Shown here: one piece after another, positions 6,348 through 15,444 of the stretch
Layout: the number at the start of each line of letters is the position of its first letter
Numbering within the stretch: position 1 is the first letter of the stretch
Source: Acidobacteriaceae bacterium
GTDB lineage: Bacteria > Acidobacteriota > Terriglobia > Terriglobales > Acidobacteriaceae
DNA length: 52,059 nucleotides
Assembly: GCA_003162935.1 (NCBI GenBank)
Contig: PLUW01000007.1
Span: 1 to 52,059 of the forward strand
Direction: 5' to 3'
Made by a program: the position numbers and the translations under genes
Notes under the pieces: model-generated
Seen by the model: only the letters and a program-made list of their open reading frames with translations
Told to the model about the DNA's origin: nothing
Databases searched by the model: none

Positions 6348-7805
6348 TCACTCCCGGCTCTTCTTCTTGATCTCGATGGCCAGCCGTTTGATCTTCTGAT
6401 TCAGCGTCGAGAGTGGAACATGGAAACGCTCGGCCGCTTCGGTCTGGTTCCAGCCGGACTGCTCCAGCATGTCGACGATGATCCGCCGTTCGCAGTCTTC
6501 CATGATGCCGAACAGCGATGTCCCGGCGCTGGCATCGATGGTTGCAATCGTGTTTCCCCGGCCCACGACGTGGTCGGGCAGCAAATCGACGCCAATGTCG
6601 CTATCGGAAGACAGCACGACGGCGCGTTCGATTGTGTTCTCCAGTTCGCGAACATTGCCCGGCCAGGAGTAACTCATCAGCGGCCGCAGCGCCTCGGTGG
6701 CGATGCGGCGAATCGGACGCTCGTTCTCTTCGGAGTATTTCTGGAGAAAATGCTGCACTAGCAGCGGAATATCCTCGCGGCGCTGCCGCAGCGGCGGCAA
6801 GTCGATGCTGATTACGTTCAGGCGATAGAACAAATCTTCGCGGAACTTGCCTTCCTTCACCATCTGCCGAAGATCCACGTTGGTGGCGGCGATGATGCGC
6901 ACGTCCGCTTGAATTTCCTGCACGCCGCCCAAGTGCATGAACTTGCGATCCTGCAACACGCGCAGGATCTTCGCCTGCGTGTCCATGCTCATAGTGCCGA
7001 TCTCATCGAGAAAGAGCGTGCCCCGGTCGGCCACCTCGAACAGCCCCTTCTTCGACACAACTGCGCTGGTAAAAGCGCCTTTGACGTGTCCAAACAGCGT
7101 GGATTCCAGCAGGTCGGGCGGCGTCGATCCGGAGTTGACAGGAACGAAGGGCCGGTCGCGCCGCGTGGAATTCAGGTGAATCGCCTTGGCGATCAACTCC
7201 TTGCCCGTCCCGCTTTCGCCTTGCAGCAACACCGTCGAGCGGCTGGGTGCAACCTGCGCGACCAGGTCGAAAATCTTGAGCATGGGTTCGCTCTTGCCCA
7301 CGATGTGCTCAAAGTTGTAACGCTGTTTGAGCGCGCGCTTGAGCTGAACGTTTTCTTCTTCCGCTTTCTGGCGAGCGACGGCCGCACGCACGTCGGCCAA
7401 CAGTTTTTCGTTGTCCCACGGCTTCTGGATGAAGTTTGTGGCTCCGGATTGCATGGCGCGCACCGCGTTCTCCACCGTGCCATAGGCCGTGATCATGATG
7501 ACGGCCTGCTGCGGGTGCAGCACTCGAATCTCCGCCAGCACGTCCATCCCGTTCTTATCGGGGAGCGCCAAGTCGAGCAGGACCACGTCAAAGGTACGTT
7601 CTCCAACATGCGCCATCCCTTCACGTCCGTTCCCTGCCACCGCGACTGTGTAGCCCTCGAGTTGCAGGAGCGTTTCGAGCGATTCCCGAATTTCCGCTTC
7701 GTCGTCGATGATGAGGATTCTGCCCGCGCTTTCCGGTTGCGTGCGTTCCGGCGTACTCCGCCGCGGGATTGTCGTGACTTCAGATACTGCTGCCAATTCA
7801 GACAT
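6348..7805 (-). CDS. NtrC-family sigma54-dependent response regulator
   Basis: The 485-residue protein has three domains. A receiver domain spans about residues 28-145, with acidic pocket IIDDE and phosphoacceptor Asp78 in VVLLDLALPD. An AAA+ sigma54-activation domain follows, with Walker A GESGTGKE, Walker B LFLDEIG and arginine-finger region FREDLFYRLN. A C-terminal Fis-type helix-turn-helix lies near NQTEAAERFHVPLSTLNQKIKRL. It activates sigma54 promoters when phosphorylated. The sigma54-contact loop reads GAFTSA instead of GAFTGA. Its start overlaps the end of the histidine kinase gene by 8 bases, so the two are translationally coupled cognates. No N-terminal signal is present and it should be cytoplasmic. 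Confidence 0.92.
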   Translation of the reverse strand: MSELAAVSEVTTIPRRSTPERTQPESAGRILIIDDEAEIRESLETLLQLEGYTVAVAGNGREGMAHVGERTFDVVLLDLALPDKNGMDVLAEIRVLHPQQAVIMITAYGTVENAVRAMQSGATNFIQKPWDNEKLLADVRAAVARQKAEEENVQLKRALKQRYNFEHIVGKSEPMLKIFDLVAQVAPSRSTVLLQGESGTGKELIAKAIHLNSTRRDRPFVPVNSGSTPPDLLESTLFGHVKGAFTSAVVSKKGLFEVADRGTLFLDEIGTMSMDTQAKILRVLQDRKFMHLGGVQEIQADVRIIAATNVDLRQMVKEGKFREDLFYRLNVISIDLPPLRQRREDIPLLVQHFLQKYSEENERPIRRIATEALRPLMSYSWPGNVRELENTIERAVVLSSDSDIGVDLLPDHVVGRGNTIATIDASAGTSLFGIMEDCERRIIVDMLEQSGWNQTEAAERFHVPLSTLNQKIKRLAIEIKKKSRE

Positions 7806-10695
7806 GGACGGCCTTCCTCGTCGATATCAATGGAAAATCCAAGGTGAAGGTAGTGCCTTCGCCCGGACGGCTCTCCACGCGAATGTTGCCCGCGTGTTCC
7901 TGGATGATGCCGTAGGTGACCGATAGCCCAAGGCCTGTGCCGCGGTTTTGGCCTTCCGCGGGCGACGTCTTGGTGGTAAAAAATGGATCGTAGATGCGGT
8001 GAATGTTTTCCTGGGCAATCCCCGAGCCGGTGTCGGAAACGCGTACGCTGACGAATTCGCCATTCAGCGTTGCTACGTTCAGGACTCCCCCTCCGGCCAT
8101 CGCATCCTTGGCATTGAGAAACAAATTCAAGAACACTTGTTGCAGGCGCCCGGAGTTGCCCTGAATCAGAGGCAGTTTTTCGTTCAACTCGGATTGCACC
8201 TGGATGTGCGCCACTTTGAACTGGTGCTCAAGCAGAGCAAGGGTATCTGCGATTACTTTATTCAGGCTGATTTCCGTCAATTCCGTGCCCGAGGTGCGCG
8301 AGAAGTTCAGCAGGTTGTTGACGATCTCCGAGGCGCGGAACGTCTGCTTGGTGATCTTGTCGAGCACGCTTGCTTTCTGCGGATCGGACTGTAGTTGCTT
8401 GGCCAGCATCTGCGTATAGGAAGAGATCACGGCCAGCGGCGTGTTCACTTCGTGCGCCACGCCCGCGGCCATGAGCCCAATGGAAGAAAGTTTGTCGGCC
8501 TGCGTGAGTTGGACTTCAAGCTCGATGCGCTCGGTGATGTCGTCCATGATGACCAGACGTCCCACCACATTGAACTTGCGGGTCACCAGCGGCGCCATTG
8601 CCACGTTGACGACGCGCGATTCACCCGTGGGCGTCGCCAGCCGGAACTTGTAAAGATTGTGAATTCCCGGATTTTGCCGGACGCGATAAAACTCCTCGAC
8701 GAATGCCGCTGGAAAAACCTCGCTCAACGATCGCCCCACCACCTGCCAACGCGGCTGCGCATACATCACTTCCATCTGCGAGTTCCAGGACTCGATGCGA
8801 TCCTGCAAATCCACAGCCATGACGCCGACGTTGATCGATTCCACGATATTCTCGTTGAAATCCTTGAGCCGCTCGTACTCGCTCACCTTCTGTTCAAGGG
8901 ACGCGTACAGCCGCCCGTTTTGGATCGCGATGCCAATGTAACCCGCCAGCGCCTGGAGCAACTCCACATCTTCGCTAGAAAGGAAATCTCCTTGCATCGT
9001 CTTGCCCAGCCCGAGGAAGGCGATGGTTTTTTGCCGCGCGTGGCACGGTATGTAGTAGTTCAAGTCCAGGCGTCCGATCGCCTCTTGCGCCATCGCATTC
9101 TCGCGCGGCAACTGGTGCGTGTTCTCGAAGAAGATATGTCCGACGGCGTCCTCGATGCGCGGCTTTGCCAGAAACGACAGATCGAGACCGGTGACGTGGG
9201 CGATGCCAAACGACTTCGACAGTTCAAAGCGCGAAGAGTCGCTGTTGGCGAGGAAGATGGCAATTCGATCTACCAGCAGCGTGCGCGCCAGCCGGTCCAC
9301 CAGCGACGACAACATCTTGTCGAGATCGGTCTCCGAACTCAACTCGCGTCCGAATTCAATCAGTGTGCGCCTGTAGTCGTAGCCCGTCCGGAAGAAATAC
9401 TGGTCCAGCTTCTCCTGGATCCATTTTCGCACCGGATCGAACAACAGCGCGGTAACTACCACCGCGATCATCAACCCGTACGGTCCGGAACTGGGCACGC
9501 GCGTGTGCACCAACTCCGCGATCGAAGCGACGCCGGCGAAGTAAAGGCCGACGATGGCCGCCGCGGCCAGCGTATACGCCATGCCGCGCTTGAAGATCAG
9601 ATCCACGTCCATCAGCCGGTAACGGAAAATGGCGTAGCCAAACGTCAGCGGCAGCAATCCCAGCGACAGTACCGACACCTTCATCGTGAGCGAAGGCATC
9701 ACTCCGAACAGATACGGCAGAACATAGAACAACGTAAACGGTGTTATGGCAAGAATAGTGCCGCGCGTAATCCACTTGAGCTGCTGCCGCAGAATGGGGG
9801 TGGTGGCCGCGCGCGAGTTGTCCCAAAGGACGGCCGCTGCCGAGACAAAGAAAATCGTCAGATACGCCCAGTGCACCCGATTCAAATTAAACAGCAGCGA
9901 GTTGCTGGCTTTCAGGTATTCCAGCGCCAGGAACTGGATTACGAACAAAACCACTCCCGGAACGTAGAGCGCCGGAATCGACCAGCGATGCCTGCCGACG
10001 AACGCCCGCCGCTCCGGAAAGGTCAATACGAAATGCAGGAACAGCGCCGGTTGCAGCAGCCACGCCACTTCATTGGCCCATAGCACGGACCAGTCAAAGA
10101 CGTTGAACTTGCCGGTGTAGTGCAGCGAGTAGAAAACGAACGAGACCAGACAGAAAATGTAAAAATGCGTCGAACCCACCGCCGTCCAGCGCCGCAGAAG
10201 AACATAAAGCCCGATGCCCAGGTAGATGAGCGCGATCAGGCGCAGCCAATCGTTCATGGAGCGTTCGGCCGGAACCAGCACCACTTCCACATCCAGCGGC
10301 ACCGAGCCGCGGATCAGCGAATAGGTCGCCTTGGAATAGACCCCGGAGTAGTAGAGTTGCCGCGTCACCGTGGCCGCGGTATCCACCGAACGGCCGTTGA
10401 TGCTGACGACCTTGTCGCCCCGGCGAATGCCAGCCCGTTCAGCCGGGCCGCCCTGCTCCAGGCGATCGGCGACCAGTTGGCCGTTCCGCTCCATCCACCA
10501 CGCACCGTCGTCGGGAACCGTGGTTTGGTGTTCGATTCTGTAGTTGAAACCGGCGAACAGGATCGCCGCTACTGTGAGAAGCGTCAGCAGGATGGCGGTA
10601 AACCGAGCCTCAAATTCACGGTTCATGGGCTGGGACGCTGGTGCGGCGTGGCCAGATACTCGACGCCGTTGAGGCATCAGCAACTTCACTGCCAC
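7798..10695 (-). CDS. PDZ-7TM-GAF-PAS sensor histidine kinase
   Basis: The 965-residue membrane kinase starts with a membrane segment (ILLTLLTVAAILFAGF), then a periplasmic PDZ domain (LVADRLEQGGPAERAGIRRGDKVVSING). About eight membrane helices follow up to residue 400. Next come a GAF domain (about 440-590), a PAS domain (about 610-730), a HisKA domain with phosphoacceptor His748 in GVAHEVNTPL, and an HATPase with NLFLNAKDAM and GTGLGLSVTYGI boxes. The PDZ domain suggests sensing of a protein C-terminus or envelope misfolding. A start at 10626 (MNREFEARF) is equally possible. The stop overlaps the response-regulator start by 8 bases. The downstream MlaEF-like genes hint at an envelope-lipid stress circuit, which is inference. 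Confidence 0.9.
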   Translation of the reverse strand: MAVKLLMPQRRRVSGHAAPASQPMNREFEARFTAILLTLLTVAAILFAGFNYRIEHQTTVPDDGAWWMERNGQLVADRLEQGGPAERAGIRRGDKVVSINGRSVDTAATVTRQLYYSGVYSKATYSLIRGSVPLDVEVVLVPAERSMNDWLRLIALIYLGIGLYVLLRRWTAVGSTHFYIFCLVSFVFYSLHYTGKFNVFDWSVLWANEVAWLLQPALFLHFVLTFPERRAFVGRHRWSIPALYVPGVVLFVIQFLALEYLKASNSLLFNLNRVHWAYLTIFFVSAAAVLWDNSRAATTPILRQQLKWITRGTILAITPFTLFYVLPYLFGVMPSLTMKVSVLSLGLLPLTFGYAIFRYRLMDVDLIFKRGMAYTLAAAAIVGLYFAGVASIAELVHTRVPSSGPYGLMIAVVVTALLFDPVRKWIQEKLDQYFFRTGYDYRRTLIEFGRELSSETDLDKMLSSLVDRLARTLLVDRIAIFLANSDSSRFELSKSFGIAHVTGLDLSFLAKPRIEDAVGHIFFENTHQLPRENAMAQEAIGRLDLNYYIPCHARQKTIAFLGLGKTMQGDFLSSEDVELLQALAGYIGIAIQNGRLYASLEQKVSEYERLKDFNENIVESINVGVMAVDLQDRIESWNSQMEVMYAQPRWQVVGRSLSEVFPAAFVEEFYRVRQNPGIHNLYKFRLATPTGESRVVNVAMAPLVTRKFNVVGRLVIMDDITERIELEVQLTQADKLSSIGLMAAGVAHEVNTPLAVISSYTQMLAKQLQSDPQKASVLDKITKQTFRASEIVNNLLNFSRTSGTELTEISLNKVIADTLALLEHQFKVAHIQVQSELNEKLPLIQGNSGRLQQVFLNLFLNAKDAMAGGGVLNVATLNGEFVSVRVSDTGSGIAQENIHRIYDPFFTTKTSPAEGQNRGTGLGLSVTYGIIQEHAGNIRVESRPGEGTTFTLDFPLISTRKAVHV

Positions 10696-10894
10696 CCTCC
10701 AATCTCGCCCGGAACTGGTAAGTCGCTGCTATAGAGCGAGTTTCACGATTATAAAGAGAATTTGGATTAGCGGCTATGGAAAATGGAATGTGGTTTCTGG
10801 TTTTCGGGATTCCCCGGTCACCACGGCCTCAGTCTGCGGCTTCTGTGGTTCGCGCCGATATCCGCCCAGCGCTGCGACGTTCTACAATGAACCC

Positions 10895-12133
10895 ATGTCC
10901 CGCCTCCATCATATTGCCGACATGGAAAAGCGCTTTCTTCTCCCCACCTACAATCGTTATCCCGTGGCCTTCGAGCGCGGCAAAGGTGTTTTCCTCTACG
11001 ACTTCGAAGGCAAAAAGTATCTCGACTTCGTAGCCGGACTGGGCGTGAACGCGCTCGGCCATGCTCATCCGCGCATCGTGAAGACGATCCGCGAGCAGGC
11101 CGCTCGCGTCATTCACCTTTCGAATCTCTACTACAACGAATATCAGGGACAGCTTGCCGAGCGCCTATGCCAGCTTTCGGGGTTCGACCGCGTCTTCTTC
11201 TCCAACAGCGGCACCGAGGCCATGGAAGGCGCCATCAAACTGGCGCGTCTCGCCGGACACAAAGCGGGCGGCGCGGCCAAGTCGCAACTCGTGGCGCTCG
11301 AAGGCTCGTATCACGGCCGTACCTTTGGCTCCTTGTCCCTGACCGGGCAGGACAAGTACCGCAAGGGTTTTGAGCCGCTGCTCGAGAACGTGACCTTTGT
11401 GGCGCAAAACAACGTCGAAGCGCTGCACGCCGCCGTCAATGCCAACACCTGCGCCATCGTGCTCGAGCCCATCTTTGGCGAAGGCGGAATTCTCGAATGT
11501 TCCGAAGACTTCCTCCGCGCCTGCCGCACCCTGGCCGATCAGCATCATGCGGCGCTCATCTTCGACGAGATCCAGTGCGGCCTCGGGCGCACCGGCCACT
11601 ACTTCGCTTTCCAGACTTTCGACGTTGTGCCCGACATCGTCGCCATCGCCAAGCCCATTGCCGCCGGAGTGCCGTTAGGCGCGTTCCTGTCGAAAGAACA
11701 TTTCGCCTCCGCGATTTCACCCGGCCAGCACGGCACCACCTTTGGAGGAGGTCCGCTGGCCTGTCGCGTCGGCCTCGAATATCTGGCAATCGTCGAGGAG
11801 GAACGCCTGCTCGAAAACGTCGCGAAAGTCGGCGGCTATCTGCATCAGCAGCTCCAGGGACTGGTCGACAAGTACGCCGCTACCCGCGAAGTACGAGGCC
11901 GAGGATTCATTCAGGGCCTCGTGCTCGACATTCCCGCGCGCCCTCTGGTCGAACAGGGTCTGGCGGAGGGTGTACTTTTCAACGTAACTCAGGACACCGT
12001 CCTGCGCTTCCTGCCTCCCTTCCTTCTGGAAGAAAAGCACGTGGATAAAGGCATCCGAGTATTAAAGAAACTGTTAGGCAAGAAACGGAAGAAAGCGCGG
12101 AGCGCACTGTCAGAAGTTGCGACGGCGTCATAA
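10895..12133 (+). CDS. Class III aminotransferase (acetylornithine/ornithine aminotransferase-like)
   Basis: The protein is about 412 residues from the chosen ATG at 10895; ATG 10922 (MEKRFLLPTYNRYPVAF) is an alternative. It has the fold-type I PLP-enzyme landmarks: SNSGTEAMEGAIKLAR for phosphate binding, LIFDEIQCGLGRTG for the ring-contacting Asp, and the Schiff-base lysine in IAIAKPIAAGVPLG. The start YNRYPVAFERGKGVFLYD and the ArgD-like spacing support acetylornithine or succinylornithine aminotransferase. Related 4-aminobutyrate enzymes are possible, and there is no arg gene nearby to settle it. The ORF-track extension to 10790 has no family match. Confidence 0.82.
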   Translation: MSRLHHIADMEKRFLLPTYNRYPVAFERGKGVFLYDFEGKKYLDFVAGLGVNALGHAHPRIVKTIREQAARVIHLSNLYYNEYQGQLAERLCQLSGFDRVFFSNSGTEAMEGAIKLARLAGHKAGGAAKSQLVALEGSYHGRTFGSLSLTGQDKYRKGFEPLLENVTFVAQNNVEALHAAVNANTCAIVLEPIFGEGGILECSEDFLRACRTLADQHHAALIFDEIQCGLGRTGHYFAFQTFDVVPDIVAIAKPIAAGVPLGAFLSKEHFASAISPGQHGTTFGGGPLACRVGLEYLAIVEEERLLENVAKVGGYLHQQLQGLVDKYAATREVRGRGFIQGLVLDIPARPLVEQGLAEGVLFNVTQDTVLRFLPPFLLEEKHVDKGIRVLKKLLGKKRKKARSALSEVATAS

Positions 12134-12144
12134 CAGCAAAAAAA

Positions 12145-12167
12145 GGGGAGCCAGAATTTAGCTCCCC
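12145..12167 (-). terminator. Intrinsic terminator-like hairpin, best oriented leftward
   Basis: GGGGAGC (12145-12151) and GCTCCCC (12161-12167) form a perfect 7-bp stem. The run of eight A bases on its left makes a U-tract only for leftward (minus-strand) transcripts. On the plus strand it has no U-run. It lies between two plus-strand genes. Confidence 0.45.
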
Positions 12168-12219
12168 GGAGTCGATAGAGGCGATATCAATTAGTAAGAA
12201 CCTGTCCGCGAGGATTTCG

Positions 12220-13212
12220 TTGCCCATCGAAACGCAAAATCCCGAAGAAAAGTTCGTCCCCGTCGGCAAGCCCAACTCCAGCCCCGGACCCGCGCCGACG
12301 GCAGCCGTGATCGAAGAGCATTGGCTCGATCTCCCCGACGGACGCATGCGCTACCTCAAGGCTGGCTCCGGCCCGACGCTCATCCTGATTCATGGCCTGA
12401 TGGGCTACTCCTTTTCCTGGAGATTCACCATCCCCGCTCTCGCGCCCCATGCCACCGTTTACGCCATCGACAATCTGGGCGCTGGATTCTCGACGGCCAA
12501 CGACGGCATGGACTGCACTATGCGTGCCACCGCCCGGCGCGTCCTCCAGTTCGCCGACGCTCTCGGCATCGAAAACTTCGACTTGCTGGGAACCTCGCAC
12601 GGCGGAGGCGTCGCCATCATGGTCGCAGCCATTTGCACTGAACGAAACCTTGGTGGACAAAACGACGCGCGCCTGCAGCGCCTGATCCTGGTGGCGTCCG
12701 TAAACCCCTGGTCGAAGCATGGCAAGCGGCTCGCACCGTTTCTAGGCAGCGCTCTTGGGTCGCTGCTGTTCCGCGGCACAATCGAACAGTGGCGCTCCCT
12801 GGACCACCTGTGGCTGCGACGCCTGTTCAGCGACGGAGCCAAAATTCCGCCCGATTCTCTCGATGGCTACCGCATGCCGGTATTCAAGAATCACGCCTTC
12901 CGCCACGCTCAGCGCATTGTAAGAAACTGGACGGCAGACCTTGCGGAACTGGAAACCACGCTCCCGAAAATTCGTGATTACCCCACACTCATCGTCTGGG
13001 GAACGAAAGACCGCGCCGTCGATTTTCCATCCGCCGAGCCGCTGCGCCGGAATTTTCGCGATTGCCGTCTGGTGGCGTTCGAGGGCGTAGGCCACCTGCC
13101 CTACGAAGAAGCGCCCGAGGACTTCAACCGCGCGCTCGTCGATTTCCTCACGAGTTCGCAGTTCCCAGTTCTCAGAAAAAGCGGGGTTACTGAAACTGAC
13201 ACTGAAAACTGA
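12220..13212 (+). CDS. Alpha/beta hydrolase
   Basis: The 330-residue enzyme has the alpha/beta-hydrolase signatures. These are an oxyanion-region LILIHGLMGYSFSW, a nucleophile elbow LLGTSHGGG (Ser in G-T-S-H-G), an acid in WGTKDRAVDF, and the catalytic His in VGHLPYEEAPEDF. The family splits esters, amides or C-C bonds, and the substrate cannot be told. The start is TTG at 12220 preceded by GAGGA; no ATG fits the N-terminus. The last roughly 20 residues (SQFPVLRKSGVTETDTEN) are encoded by one arm and the spacer of an extragenic inverted repeat. The original stop has thus apparently been replaced. No lipoprotein or secretion signal is visible. Confidence 0.8.
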   Translation: MPIETQNPEEKFVPVGKPNSSPGPAPTAAVIEEHWLDLPDGRMRYLKAGSGPTLILIHGLMGYSFSWRFTIPALAPHATVYAIDNLGAGFSTANDGMDCTMRATARRVLQFADALGIENFDLLGTSHGGGVAIMVAAICTERNLGGQNDARLQRLILVASVNPWSKHGKRLAPFLGSALGSLLFRGTIEQWRSLDHLWLRRLFSDGAKIPPDSLDGYRMPVFKNHAFRHAQRIVRNWTADLAELETTLPKIRDYPTLIVWGTKDRAVDFPSAEPLRRNFRDCRLVAFEGVGHLPYEEAPEDFNRALVDFLTSSQFPVLRKSGVTETDTEN

Positions 13213-13230
13213 CAACTGAGAACTGAGAAC
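13153..13230. repeat. AGTTCTCAG-type inverted repeat overlapping a gene end
   Basis: The left arm AGTTCGCAGTTCCCAGTTCTCAG is matched by CTGACAACTGAGAACTGAGAAC on the right, read in reverse complement. The left arm and spacer encode the C-terminus of the hydrolase. The right arm ends 10 bases before the DedA start. Confidence 0.65.
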
Positions 13231-13239
13231 CAGCTCTTC

Positions 13240-13848
13240 ATGCACCACGCCATCATTCAATCTCTGCGCGCCTTCATCGCCGACTACGGTTACTGGGCCG
13301 TGGCTGTGGCCTTGCTGTCGGAAAGCGCCGGCATCCCCGTCCCCGGTGAGATCACTCTCCTGCTGGCGAGTTTTCTGGCGTATCACGAACATCGGCTTCA
13401 ACTCGGATGGATCATCGTGATCGCCACCGCCGCCACCACGCTCGGCGGCGATCTGGGCTACGCCGTCGGCTACCATGGCGGACGCCACCTGCTCGATCGG
13501 TATCAGCGCGCCTTCCGGATTTCTCCCGCCACAATCAAACGCGGCGAGCAGATGTTCGCCCGCCACGGAGCAGCCGCCATTTTCTTCGCCCGCTTCATTT
13601 TCGGGCTGCGCGTTTTCGCCGGGCCGCTGGCCGGCGTTCTCCGCATGCGCTGGCGGGCTTTTGCGATCTTCAACTTCCTCGGCGCGGCCGTCTGGGTCGC
13701 CGTGATCGCCAGCGCCGGATACCTCTTCGGCCAACATTGGCACACGTTGCTGCGAACCATGCAGCGCTTCAATATTGCAGTGTTAATCGTCGCCGGGGTC
13801 GTGATCCTGTGGTGGAGATATCGTCGCCAAACCTTGCCGGAAAATTAA
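13240..13848 (+). CDS. DedA-family membrane protein
   Basis: The 202-residue protein matches the DedA/VTT family. It has a re-entrant loop motif ESAGIPVPGEITLLLAS near residue 29, then GGDLGYAVGYHGGR, the ARFIFGLRVFAGPLAGVLRM arginine-containing motif near residue 112, and C-terminal membrane helices. Family members act as flippases or transporters for undecaprenyl phosphate or phosphatidylethanolamine and affect membrane potential. It starts 27 bases after the hydrolase stop, with the repeat arm occupying its ribosome-site region. It has probably lost or altered its own leader. Which lipid it moves cannot be told from sequence. Confidence 0.85.
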   Translation: MHHAIIQSLRAFIADYGYWAVAVALLSESAGIPVPGEITLLLASFLAYHEHRLQLGWIIVIATAATTLGGDLGYAVGYHGGRHLLDRYQRAFRISPATIKRGEQMFARHGAAAIFFARFIFGLRVFAGPLAGVLRMRWRAFAIFNFLGAAVWVAVIASAGYLFGQHWHTLLRTMQRFNIAVLIVAGVVILWWRYRRQTLPEN

Positions 13849-13857
13849 GAGCGTGCC

Positions 13858-13881
13858 CAACTTGGCTGCTCCGACAAGTTG
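13858..13881. terminator. Weak hairpin after the DedA gene
   Basis: CAACTTG (13858-13864) and CAAGTTG (13875-13881) form a 7-bp stem, starting 10 bases after the stop. There is no U-run, so it is at best a weak terminator. Confidence 0.3.
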
Positions 13882-13939
13882 AGCGTTAGAACCCCGCCCC
13901 AGTTGCCTGACCCAACCGCTGCCCGTTATCCTTCTGGCC

Positions 13940-15415
13940 ATGCCCAGCACTCTTGTCGAATGCGTTCCTAATTTTTCCGAAGGCCGCGATGCGGCCAAAG
14001 TCGATGCCATTATCGAAGCCATGAAAATTCCCGGCGTCTATCTCCTCGACCGCGAGATGGATTCCGATCACAACCGCTGCGTCATTACCCTGGTCGGCGA
14101 ACGCGACGCCATTCAGGAAGCCGCCATTCGCGGCGTCGGGAAGGCCGCCGAGTTGATCGACCTCACCAAGCATAAGGGCGCGCACCCGCGCATGGGCGCA
14201 GCCGATGTCATTCCCTTTATTCCGATCGACGGCGTCACCATCGAAGACTGCGTCGCCATGGCACGCCACGTGGGAGCCGAGATTGCGAAGCGCTTCCAGA
14301 TTCCGGTCTATCTCTATGAAGCCGCCGCGGCCACGCCCGAACGCCAGAACCTGGAAAACATTCGCCGCGGTCAGTTCGAAGGCATCCGCGCCGACATCGC
14401 GACCAATCCCGCGCGCAAGCCCGATTTCGGCGAGCCTCGCGTGCATCCTACGGCGGGTGCTACGGTGGTTGGAGCCCGCAAGGCTCTGGTGGCTTACAAC
14501 GTCTTTCTGAATACGCCCGATGTCGATATCGCCAAGAAGATTGCCAAAGCTGTGCGCTTTTCCAGCGGCGGGCTGCGCTTCGTTAAGGGCGCGGGGTTTC
14601 TGGTGCGCGGCCTGGCTCAGGTGTCGATGAACCTGACCGATTTCGAGCAGACTCCCGTACACCGCGTCTTCGAATACGTGAAGCGCGAGGCGGCGCGCTA
14701 TGGTGTCATTCCAGTTTCGAGCGAGATCGTTGGGCTGATTCCGAAGAAGGCGTTGGAACAGGCGGCGGAATGGTTTCTGCAAGTTGAAAATTTCGATTCC
14801 TCGCTGATTCTCGAAAATCGCCTGACTGCCGTAATGGGGGGCAAGATGGCCGTCGGCGGTTTACGCGCGGGAGTGGAGCCCTTCATCGAGCAACTGGCCG
14901 CTCCCACCGCGACTCCCGGAGGTGGGAGCGCTGCTGCTGCGAGCGGTGCGATGGCGGCGGGGCTGGCAGGCATGGTCGCGTCCATGTCGCGCGGCAAGAA
15001 AGCTTACGTGCAGTACGAAAGCCAGCTCAGCGAAGCCATCACTCGACTCAGTCAGCTTCGCGAAGAACTCAAGGCTGCGATTGACGCCGATGCCGAGTCT
15101 TACAATCTGGTGATGAAGGCGTACAAAGCGGCGAAGGAATCTTCGGGTGGGGATACGGCGATTAACGCGGCGCTCAAACAGGCGACCAGCGTGCCTTTGG
15201 GCGTGGCTGAAAAAGTAGTTGAGGTGGCGAAGATCGCTACGAAATTGGCGCCGATCACTAACCCGAATATGAAGTCCGATCTGACGACCGCGATTGCGCT
15301 GGCAAAGGCGGCGCTTGAAGGCGCGCTGGCGAATGTGGAGGTCAACCTGGATTCGATGAAGGACGAGGCGTTTGTCAACGAGACGCGGAAACGGGCGGCG
15401 GCGCTGAAAGGGTAG
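13940..15415 (+). CDS. ftcD: Bifunctional glutamate formimidoyltransferase / formimidoyltetrahydrofolate cyclodeaminase
   Basis: The 491-residue fusion begins with the formiminotransferase signature LVECVPNFSEGRD and carries the active-site region DSDHNRCVITLVG. It continues to about residue 300. The C-terminal cyclodeaminase domain starts near FIEQLAAPTATPGGGSAAAASGAMAAGLAGMVASM and ends with the conserved NPNMKSDLTTA block. It transfers the formimino group of N-formimidoylglutamate to tetrahydrofolate, then releases ammonia to yield 5,10-methenyl-THF. This is the last stage of histidine degradation. No hut genes adjoin it. The vertebrate-type fusion is also common in Acidobacteriota and Bacteroidota. 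A cytosolic homooctamer is the family rule. Confidence 0.93.
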   Translation: MPSTLVECVPNFSEGRDAAKVDAIIEAMKIPGVYLLDREMDSDHNRCVITLVGERDAIQEAAIRGVGKAAELIDLTKHKGAHPRMGAADVIPFIPIDGVTIEDCVAMARHVGAEIAKRFQIPVYLYEAAAATPERQNLENIRRGQFEGIRADIATNPARKPDFGEPRVHPTAGATVVGARKALVAYNVFLNTPDVDIAKKIAKAVRFSSGGLRFVKGAGFLVRGLAQVSMNLTDFEQTPVHRVFEYVKREAARYGVIPVSSEIVGLIPKKALEQAAEWFLQVENFDSSLILENRLTAVMGGKMAVGGLRAGVEPFIEQLAAPTATPGGGSAAAASGAMAAGLAGMVASMSRGKKAYVQYESQLSEAITRLSQLREELKAAIDADAESYNLVMKAYKAAKESSGGDTAINAALKQATSVPLGVAEKVVEVAKIATKLAPITNPNMKSDLTTAIALAKAALEGALANVEVNLDSMKDEAFVNETRKRAAALKG

Positions 15416-15444
15416 ATCGGCGAAGACTGGAAACGAGTTCACCC

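Noticed and set aside
8395-10083. 562-residue antisense ORF on the plus strand opposite the histidine kinase
   Set aside because: It is rich in His, Arg and Gln without any domain and mirrors the conserved kinase on the other strand. It is a shadow of high-GC coding DNA.
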